Positions 14,864 to 20,569 of a stretch of DNA of 20,569 nucleotides are shown here, piece by piece; the first letter of the stretch is position 1, and each line of letters opens with the position of its first letter. The DNA is from Prevotella sp. UBA4339 (lineage in GTDB: Bacteria > Bacteroidota > Bacteroidia > Bacteroidales > Bacteroidaceae), in contig DGTJ01000050.1 in assembly GCA_002393725.1 (NCBI GenBank), positions 1-20,569 of the forward strand. The letters run 5' to 3'. The position numbers and the translations under genes were made by a program. Under the pieces are notes generated by a model that did not search any database, was not told the origin of the DNA, and was given only the letters and a program-made list of their open reading frames with translations.

Positions 14864-17440
14864 ATGAAAAAGATATTGATACTGCTATTGCTGTGCGCTG
14901 CCGTCAGCAGCGCACAGGGACAAAGGCTACGGGTAGGCGCGTCAGCGGGAATGAAAATTACACGCGACTACCAGAGCCAGTCGCTCAGCCGCGTGCTGGA
15001 GGATCTGAATGCCGCCACATCGCGCCACGAGATATCCTTCGTCTATAACGACCTGGAAGATTTCACTGTCACTTGTCGACTGGAACGGGCAAGTCTCGAC
15101 GATGCCTTGATGAAGGTCGTAGGCTTCTATCCCGTCCGCATCGTCCGCGACGGCGAGAAGTATTTCGTGGAGTGTACCCACAAGACGGAGCGCCACCTGA
15201 AGGGACGGCTCATCGACAACCAGAACCAGCCCGTGGCCTACGCCAACGTCTCACTGCTCAGCCCTGCCGACTCCTCTCTCATCGGTGGCGGCGTGAGCAA
15301 TGAGAACGGCGACTTCGTTATCCCAACAGAGGCCTATCGCGTCATCGTGAAATGCACCTTCATCGGCTACAAAACGCTGCTCCGCACCTGCGAGGTAGGC
15401 GACATAGGCACCCTACAGCTCCAGCCTGCCGAATACACCATCAATGGCATCACCGTTGAGGGCACACATATCATGAACTATGTGGATAAGTCCGTCCACT
15501 CCTTTTCTGCTGATCAGATTAAACAAGCACGCAATGTCCGTGATCTTCTGGAACATGTGGAGGATTTAAAGATTGATCCCACTACCAATAAAATCAAGCG
15601 CATGGACGGTGGCGACGTGAAGATTTTACTTAATGGCATCAGCGCATCAGATATCGACCTGAAGGGGATTCCTGCCAATAAGATCGCCAAAGTGGAGTAT
15701 TACAACATCCCTCCTGCCCGTTATGCCGATGCCGGTATCGTGATCAACGTACTGACGAAGAAGATGGACAATGGTCTCAATGCAGGTATTGAGGCGCGTA
15801 CCGCCTTTACAACTGGCTTTACTAATGACGAGGCTTACTTCAACTTCACTTCCGGAAACCATCAATTGGCGCTCTCTTACACATTCAGCCTGCGTGAATA
15901 TACCAAACGGTATTCAGAGCATGAATATAACTATTTGCTCGATGGCCAGCCGACACGCTATTATCGTAAGATGCATGACAATTTTGGCTATACATGGAAT
16001 GACCCCGTTATCAAATACACCTATAACAAGCCTGATAACATCGCAGTACAAGTAGTGGCCACACCCCATTTCGATACTTACCATAATGACGGAAAGAGCG
16101 ATATAAATATCCACTCTGCCGTAAACGATATCAAGGGATACGGCACGATGAGCAGTCGGGAAAGGTCCTTCGGTCCAAACCTGAATGTCTATATCCAGAA
16201 GACCCTGCCCAAGGGTCAAGTGCTTGACATCGATCTTGTAGGAACCTATTATCATAACAAAGATGCTTCTAAAAACGAGCAGACAGACCTTGCCAATGGT
16301 AGCAGTCTACTATCGGATGCACAGAACAAGAAAAATGACAAGTACTCTTTCATCGGAGAAGTGGCTTACACAAAAAAGTGGAAGAAGAGCAGTCTTAGCC
16401 TCGGCTATCGCGGCACATTCGGACGCTCCACTGCCACCATCAGCAATGTCCTCTCCGAATATCAGGATTACGAATATTCATCAGCCAGTTATAAAAACTA
16501 TTTCTATGCCGAATATATTGGCTCGCTTGGTCAGAAACTGACCTACCGCATCGGCGCTGGTGCCACTTTGGTGACTCAGGACAATAATGATACCCACGAT
16601 TCGCGCTGGCTCTTCACACCCAAACTCATACTGAACACTAATCTCTCGAAGACAATGAGCCTACAATGGGTTACATCCTCTTCGTCCAACATACCGTCCA
16701 TCTCACGACTGAGCAACAATGCAAGTTTGTTGATCCCTGGTGTGATGACAATAGGCAATCCTTATCTGAAGAGTTACAATTCCTATACAACGGAATTGAT
16801 TCACAAATGGAACCTTGGATGGCTCAATACCAGATTCTCCATATTATATACATATAGAGATTCGCCTATCAGCCATTACTATACAGAACAGCAGATTAAA
16901 GGTCGGAAGTATATTGTGGGAATGAATGAAAATGCCAACTACTCGTCAGATTTCGGAGGCTCTTATATGCTGACGGTCAAACCATTCAATAGTGAGATCC
17001 TGACTTTAGTTATGCAAGGATACGTTTATTATCAGACCGTCAGCAGTCCCATTATCGGACTTTATCATCACACCTGGGCACCACTCTACTTTGCCGTGCA
17101 GTTCCGGAAGGGCAACTGGGGTGTCAGCTATCAGGGTTACATTGTATCAAAACGCCTAAGGGGCTCTTCTTTGGATGCAGGCGAGAACCAGTCACACCTA
17201 CAAGTGTACTGGCAGAAGAAAAACTGGCGCATCTTCGCCGCTGACTATTGGCTCTTTACCCGTTCGCACTATTCGGGCAACAGTTTACCCACCAGCATCC
17301 TGCAAAGTACGAACAAGACTTGGATTGACGACAACAAGTCAATGTTCGTCCTCGGCTTCAGTTACGATTTCTCCAGTGGAAAGAACCTGAAGATCAAACG
17401 CAAACTGCAGAATAAAGACTCGGATACAGGTGCTTTCTGA
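14864..17440 (+). CDS. STN-bearing outer-membrane beta-barrel receptor, cassette 2
   Basis: An 858-aa receptor of the same family as that of cassette 1 but diverged. Signal peptide 1-20 (ends AQGQ). STN domain about 33-105 (YQSQSLSRVLEDLNAAT, DLEDFTVTCRLERASLDDAL). Carboxypeptidase-regulatory-like domain about 110-195 (GRLIDNQNQPVAYANVSL, GGGVSNENGDFVIP). Plug-like region about 205-300 with DVKILLNGISASDIDLKGIP and ARYADAGIVINVLTKK, quite unlike the YINNKKVR type in receptors 1 and 3. Beta barrel about 300-858. The C-terminus (KIKRKLQNKDSDTGAF) lacks the YKGSHAGQSERNRL-type tail. The different plug and barrel imply a different ligand. It follows the anti-sigma gene by 17 nt. Confidence 0.87.
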   Translation: MKKILILLLLCAAVSSAQGQRLRVGASAGMKITRDYQSQSLSRVLEDLNAATSRHEISFVYNDLEDFTVTCRLERASLDDALMKVVGFYPVRIVRDGEKYFVECTHKTERHLKGRLIDNQNQPVAYANVSLLSPADSSLIGGGVSNENGDFVIPTEAYRVIVKCTFIGYKTLLRTCEVGDIGTLQLQPAEYTINGITVEGTHIMNYVDKSVHSFSADQIKQARNVRDLLEHVEDLKIDPTTNKIKRMDGGDVKILLNGISASDIDLKGIPANKIAKVEYYNIPPARYADAGIVINVLTKKMDNGLNAGIEARTAFTTGFTNDEAYFNFTSGNHQLALSYTFSLREYTKRYSEHEYNYLLDGQPTRYYRKMHDNFGYTWNDPVIKYTYNKPDNIAVQVVATPHFDTYHNDGKSDINIHSAVNDIKGYGTMSSRERSFGPNLNVYIQKTLPKGQVLDIDLVGTYYHNKDASKNEQTDLANGSSLLSDAQNKKNDKYSFIGEVAYTKKWKKSSLSLGYRGTFGRSTATISNVLSEYQDYEYSSASYKNYFYAEYIGSLGQKLTYRIGAGATLVTQDNNDTHDSRWLFTPKLILNTNLSKTMSLQWVTSSSSNIPSISRLSNNASLLIPGVMTIGNPYLKSYNSYTTELIHKWNLGWLNTRFSILYTYRDSPISHYYTEQQIKGRKYIVGMNENANYSSDFGGSYMLTVKPFNSEILTLVMQGYVYYQTVSSPIIGLYHHTWAPLYFAVQFRKGNWGVSYQGYIVSKRLRGSSLDAGENQSHLQVYWQKKNWRIFAADYWLFTRSHYSGNSLPTSILQSTNKTWIDDNKSMFVLGFSYDFSSGKNLKIKRKLQNKDSDTGAF

Positions 17441-17494
17441 AGCATTGAGCCGACTGTTGAATTGGTAACACGGGGACTGGCACGGTGTGACATG

Positions 17495-17799
17495 CTAAAA
17501 AAAGTATTCTTCTTCGTCTGTCTGAGGGGTATCAGCATCCATAAACATCACAAAATAGACGGGCATGTAAGTGACCTTACCGTCTTGATAGACCCTGCGC
17601 TCGTTGGAAATGACTGTGGCTGCAAGAACATTGTACTCGGGATTCTTCAAGAGGTTGTTGAGCGCACTGTGCGCTGTGTAGTCCTTGCCCGACTTGACCT
17701 CTATCAGGTGAGCACTCATCGTCAGGTGATTGTCAACATCTTGTCATTATCGGACTTCAGATAGTCCTCGATGTAGGATGTAATCTTCCTGTACAGCAT
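17495..17799 (-). pseudogene. Remnant of an AAA/DUF4143-type ATPase gene with internal deletion
   Basis: Two short pieces of one protein family lie on the minus strand. The N-terminal piece starts at ATG 17799 and reads MLYRKITSYIEDYLKSDNDK then MLTIT before a stop (17722-17724), matching the start of Bacteroidetes AAA_14/DUF4143 ATP-binding proteins. The C-terminal piece (17719-17495, other frame) reads LIEVKSGKDYTAHSALNNLL and continues through ISNERR and GKVTYMPVYFVMF, matching the end of the same family. Full-length members are about 400-450 aa, so roughly 350 residues including the Walker motifs are missing, and a frameshift separates the pieces. An 8-bp direct repeat TCAGGTGA (17704-17711, 17722-17729) lies at the junction. 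The promoter upstream is retained. Family match is from memory of conserved sequence, not a search. Confidence 0.8.
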
Positions 17800-17806
17800 G
17801 GCTTTT

Positions 17807-17884
17807 TACACTTTTCAACAACTTTTGGTAGTCAAAAACTACACTTTTCAATATAATCCCGTGCTGCAAAATTACACTTTTCAA
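17807..17884. repeat. Three 12-bp direct repeats at exact 33-bp spacing
   Basis: TACACTTTTCAA occurs at 17807-17818, 17840-17851 and 17873-17884. The copies are identical and their starts are exactly 33 bp apart, while the 21-bp segments between them differ. Read on the minus strand (TTGAAAAGTGTA) they lie directly upstream of the ATPase remnant: the first overlaps the TA of the -7 box and the last ends 7 nt before the old start codon. They look like operator sites or a tandem leader element of that gene. Confidence 0.85.
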
Positions 17885-17898
17885 TCGAGACGACCAAA
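17867..17898 (-). promoter_or_regulatory. Promoter of the ATPase remnant
   Basis: On the minus strand TTTG (17898-17895), 20 bp, TAATTTTG (17874-17867) is a full Bacteroidetes promoter match. It directs transcription across the 33-bp-spaced repeats into the dead ATPase gene. Confidence 0.6.
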
Positions 17899-17936
17899 CA
17901 TATCGGCAAAAAAGTCTCATTTTATTGCGATTTTGC

Positions 17937-17967
17937 TTGGCAGTTTGGAATTCGTTTCCTATCTTTG
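17937..17967 (+). promoter_or_regulatory. Promoter of cassette 3
   Basis: TTG (17937-17939), 20 bp, TATCTTTG (17960-17967). This differs from the TTGC-N21-TACTTTTG promoters of cassettes 1 and 2. The leader to the chosen start is about 75 nt. Confidence 0.6.
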
Positions 17968-18048
17968 CCGAGAAATAAACTACCATACATACAAAATTTC
18001 TGGCGGCTGGGGTTAACAAACGGGCGGCTCGGCTGTATAATAGAGTGT

Positions 18049-18540
18049 ATGAAGCAAGACGAAAGACTGGAACGACTGTTCAAGACGTACTACCAACGGA
18101 TGTACCGGCTGGCGCGGACGATGCTCTACGATGTGGACGAGAGCCGCGACGTGGTGAGCGACGTGTTTGCTGAGATCATTCGGCAGCAGACAGTGCTCCT
18201 GCCTAAGACGGAGGAACGCTATCTGATGACAAGCGTCAGGAACAGGTGCAGGAATGTGCTGCAAAAGAAACTGATTCGCGAGCAGTATCGGCAGCACTAT
18301 CTCGTGGAGACGGAGCCGTCAGATTCCGCCATCGACACAACAGAACTGCTACGCTACGTCGAGACTCACCTCTCGCCGCATGCTCAGCGCATCTTCCGCA
18401 TGAGGTTCATCGACGAGATGACCTACCAGCAGATAGGCGACGAGCTGGGCATCAGCAAGGTGGCAGTGTATAAGCACGTAAGCCAGTCAGTAGAGTTGCT
18501 CCGACAGAAGTTTTACCCCAAAAGCAAGAAAGAAGTATGA
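18049..18540 (+). CDS. ECF-type RNA polymerase sigma factor, cassette 3
   Basis: A 163-aa ECF sigma factor. Region 2 about 5-75 (LERLFKTYYQRMYRLARTML, DESRDVVSDVFAEII, RYLMTSVRNRCRNVLQ) and region 4 about 105-158 with the helix-turn-helix YQQIGDELGISKVAVYKHV. The reading frame is open up to a TTG at 17965, which lies inside the -7 promoter box; ATG at 18049 gives the same length and N-terminal alignment as the other two sigma factors and is preferred. It overlaps the anti-sigma gene by four bases (ATGA). Confidence 0.92.
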   Translation: MKQDERLERLFKTYYQRMYRLARTMLYDVDESRDVVSDVFAEIIRQQTVLLPKTEERYLMTSVRNRCRNVLQKKLIREQYRQHYLVETEPSDSAIDTTELLRYVETHLSPHAQRIFRMRFIDEMTYQQIGDELGISKVAVYKHVSQSVELLRQKFYPKSKKEV

Positions 18541-19166
18541 CACAGGAAGAGAAGATGAAGCGGCTGCTCGATGCCCAGGACAATCCGGAGGCTTTCACAG
18601 AGGAAGAACTGCAGGCGATGCTCGATGAGGATGACCTCCGCGAGTCGGCAGAACTGATGGCTAGGCTGAAGCAGGCATATATCGGAAAAGAGACAGAACA
18701 GATAGACGTTGAGGCAGAATGGCAGCGCTTTGCCTCACAGAAGCCCAGGCGATGGCCTTTGCGGATTGCAGCATCCTTTATCGGTCTGCTGATGCTCTCG
18801 GGCATTGCATACGCAGCGATCCAAATCGTCAGCAACAGCCGCTCGCAGCATACTGAAGTATGCGGGAACCAAGGGGGGAATCAAGGGGACAGGTCGCTTG
18901 ATTCCGACGGCAAAGCCGTGGATCAAGGACCTGTCCCCTTGATTCCTGAGCCGAAGACCTTCGAGAACGTCCCGCTCAAGGACATCGCAGCAGAAATGGG
19001 CTCGGCCTACCATGTAACCATAGAAGTTAAGAACGCCGAGACTGCCGCCTTGCGCCTCTACTACCCTTGGAACCCGCAGATGCCGCTCCGACAGGTCGTA
19101 GAGGAACTGAACCGGTTCGAGAAAGTACACCTGACACTCACTAACGACACGCTAATCATCGAATAA
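18537..19166 (+). CDS. Minimal FecR-like anti-sigma factor with in-frame palindromic element, cassette 3
   Basis: The longest of the three partners, 209 aa, because the cytoplasmic part is longer (1-74; AFTEEELQAMLDEDDLRESAE, typical of Bacteroidales anti-sigma N-termini, then DVEAEWQRF). Membrane helix about 77-95 (IAASFIGLLMLSGIAYAAI). The linker includes residues 115-137, encoded by the 70-nt palindromic element, preceded by GNQG-GNQG, which comes from a 12-bp duplication of the left arm end. DUF4974/STN-like domain about 142-209 (FENVPLKDIAAEMGSAYHV, PLRQVVEELNRFEKVHL). No FecR domain. The linker between YAAI and FENVPL is 46 residues, equal to cassette 2. The receptor gene begins 3 nt after the stop, in the same sequence context as in cassette 1. 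Confidence 0.83.
   Translation: MTQEEKMKRLLDAQDNPEAFTEEELQAMLDEDDLRESAELMARLKQAYIGKETEQIDVEAEWQRFASQKPRRWPLRIAASFIGLLMLSGIAYAAIQIVSNSRSQHTEVCGNQGGNQGDRSLDSDGKAVDQGPVPLIPEPKTFENVPLKDIAAEMGSAYHVTIEVKNAETAALRLYYPWNPQMPLRQVVEELNRFEKVHLTLTNDTLIIE
18865..18946. repeat. Palindromic repeat element, copy C (inside anti-sigma gene 3)
   Basis: The 70-nt palindrome (arms 18877-18895 and 18928-18946) is identical base for base to copy B. On its left the arm end is tandemly duplicated: GGAACCAAGGGG (18865-18876) then GGAATCAAGGGG (18877-18888), 11 of 12 bases equal. The element is read in the same frame as copy B. Confidence 0.93.
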
Positions 19167-19169
19167 GCC

Positions 19170-20569
19170 ATGAGACACACATTATACCTTATGATATTGT
19201 GCCTCGGCTTAGTCGAAGCACAGGCACAGAAACTGAGTAAGAGCTACACCGAGGCCTCGCTCTCCGACGTGCTCATCGACCTGAACCGTTCGCAGACGGA
19301 CAGCCGCGTCAGTTTCATCTACAACGAACTGGAGGACTTCACCGTCACCACCAGCTTCCGCAACCAGACCATCGGCAACGCCGTCCGTCAGGTGGTAGGC
19401 TTCTATCCGATGAAGATTACTGAGACCGACAGCCTCATCACCGTGGAGTGTGTCCAGAAAGAAACGCAGAAGGTCATCGGACGAGTGATCGACGAACAGG
19501 GACAGCCCGTCGAGTTTGCCAACGTAGCCTTGCTGCTGCCTGCCGACTCCTCGTTCATCAATGGCGGCGTGACAAACCAGAACGGCGACTTCGTCATTCC
19601 CTGCCGCCCTGGGCGGATGCTTATCCGAGTGTCGTTTGTCGGCTATAAGACCCATTACCAGCCCTGCACGGTCGGCGAGGTGGGCAACATCCGCCTTAAG
19701 CGCGATGCCATCGTACTGAAGAACATTACCGTGAAGGGCGAGATTCCTCAGTACAAGGCCACTGCTGGCGGCATGACCGTTGAGATACAGAACTCCATCC
19801 TGAAGGACGTTGGCACAGCCGACGACCTGCTCTCGATGCTGCCCCGCGTGGAGGGGAGCGACGGTAAGTTCACCGTCTTTGCCAAGGGCGAGCCGGAGAT
19901 CTATATCAATAATAAGAAGGTACGCGACGCAAAGGAACTGAAGCAACTCAAATCGACGGACATCAAGAGCGTTGATATCATCACCTCGCCTGGTGCGAGA
20001 TACAATGCCGAGGTCAGCGCCGTCATCCGTATCAAGACCATCCGCCAGCAAGGCGACGGCCTGAGTGTGAAGGTCTACAGCCAAACCAAATACAATGACT
20101 GGTGGACAAACTACGAAGACCTGACCGTGAAATACCGCACAGGCGGACTGGAAGTGTTTGGCACAGGCTCATTCAATAATAATCACTATGCTGAAGATCC
20201 TGCCCTTTCAAGCGACCTGTTCTTCGACAAGAACACCATCCATATCGACCAGGGTGCTCCGAACTCCATCTGGTTTACGTCCGTATCCGGCAAGGCAGGC
20301 CTGAGTTATGACATCAACGAAGACAACTCCTTCGGTATGACCTACAGCTGCTTTGGCGAACTATATGGCGGCGGCGACTTGAACGGTTGGCAGACCATCT
20401 ACCGCAATGGACAACTGGAGGGTAAGGTCAGCCAGTGGATGCACATCAACCACACTACCATACCCGACCATGATGCCAATATCTACTATGTCGGCAAGAT
20501 CGGGAAACTGGGCATCGACTTCAATGGCTCCTGGCTCTGGCAGAAGAGCGTCCGCCGCGATGAGGAAAC
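19170..20569 (+). CDS. STN-bearing outer-membrane beta-barrel receptor, cassette 3 (3' end outside window)
   Basis: An open frame of 466 codons running to the window edge without a stop, so the gene is partial only because the window ends. Signal peptide about 1-20 (ends EAQAQ). STN domain about 22-95 (YTEASLSDVLIDLNRSQ, NELEDFTVTTSFRNQTIGNAV). Carboxypeptidase-regulatory-like domain about 100-190 (GRVIDEQGQPVEFANVALL, NGGVTNQNGDFVIP). Plug-like region with GEPEIYINNKKVRDAKEL and IITSPGARYNAEVSAVIR, clearly of the receptor-1 type. The beginning of the beta barrel follows. The first codons (ATGAGACACA) and the upstream TAAGCC are the same as in receptor 1. Confidence 0.88.
   Translation, partial: MRHTLYLMILCLGLVEAQAQKLSKSYTEASLSDVLIDLNRSQTDSRVSFIYNELEDFTVTTSFRNQTIGNAVRQVVGFYPMKITETDSLITVECVQKETQKVIGRVIDEQGQPVEFANVALLLPADSSFINGGVTNQNGDFVIPCRPGRMLIRVSFVGYKTHYQPCTVGEVGNIRLKRDAIVLKNITVKGEIPQYKATAGGMTVEIQNSILKDVGTADDLLSMLPRVEGSDGKFTVFAKGEPEIYINNKKVRDAKELKQLKSTDIKSVDIITSPGARYNAEVSAVIRIKTIRQQGDGLSVKVYSQTKYNDWWTNYEDLTVKYRTGGLEVFGTGSFNNNHYAEDPALSSDLFFDKNTIHIDQGAPNSIWFTSVSGKAGLSYDINEDNSFGMTYSCFGELYGGGDLNGWQTIYRNGQLEGKVSQWMHINHTTIPDHDANIYYVGKIGKLGIDFNGSWLWQKSVRRDEE

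Noticed and set aside
17441..17494. Terminator after receptor 2
   Set aside because: Only weak partial pairings (ACAC/GTGT, AGCAT/ATGCT) are present; not convincing enough to call.
17965..18048. Extended sigma-3 frame starting at TTG 17965
   Set aside because: The TTG is part of the TATCTTTG promoter box; ATG 18049 aligns with the other two sigma factors.
19209..20084. 291-codon open frame on the minus strand
   Set aside because: It is antisense to receptor 3, which has a full signal peptide and domain matches; the antisense protein has no recognisable domain and is a codon-bias shadow.

Overview
The window looks like chromosomal DNA from a Bacteroidales bacterium, most likely Prevotella or a close relative. 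The evidence is the Bacteroidetes-type promoters (TAnnTTTG at about -7, sometimes with TTG or TTTG about 20 bp upstream), AT-rich leaders without strong Shine-Dalgarno sites, and the gene families present: OMP_b-brl_3-type receptors, DUF4974 proteins, an extracellular CotH/lamin-tail protein with a GIYI-type sorting tail, and small-type GdhA. The genus is inferred; no rRNA or other marker gene lies in the window.

Left part (1-9777), mostly housekeeping and envelope genes. An AT-rich stretch and one copy of a palindromic repeat (138-217) precede a convergent S9 (DPP-IV-like) peptidase gene on the minus strand. That gene is divergent from a secreted CotH-kinase-like protein. Then come gdhA with a structured leader, an RlpA-like DPBB protein 22 nt behind it, a convergent glycine-zipper lipoprotein, and a divergent AGCS alanine/glycine:cation symporter. 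Peptidase, symporter and glutamate dehydrogenase suggest peptide and amino-acid metabolism, but there is no single operon.

Right part (9778-20569), a tandem array of three cell-surface signalling cassettes. Each is an ECF sigma factor, a short anti-sigma factor and an STN-bearing outer-membrane beta-barrel receptor. The receptor of cassette 3 runs off the end of the window. The anti-sigma proteins (181, 185 and 209 aa) are minimal: a cytoplasmic N-terminus, one highly conserved membrane helix, a linker and a DUF4974/STN-like domain, without the usual FecR domain between. Genes within a cassette overlap or nearly touch, so they are presumably co-transcribed. Cassette 1 is preceded by a 22-bp tandem repeat array. 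Cassettes 2 and 3 are separated by the remains of an AAA/DUF4143 ATPase gene on the minus strand that keeps its promoter and three 12-bp direct repeats spaced exactly 33 bp.

The most striking observation is a 70-nt palindromic element with perfect 19-bp arms. It is inserted in frame at the same place (the periplasmic linker) in the anti-sigma genes of cassettes 2 and 3. The two copies are identical to the base although the surrounding proteins have diverged. A relative with the same arms but a different centre lies outside genes at 138-204. Each of the three copies carries an extra 12-bp copy of an arm end. It behaves like a REP/MITE-type or Rickettsia-palindromic-element-type sequence that has become protein-coding. 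I see no tRNA, rRNA, CRISPR array or intact transposase in the window.
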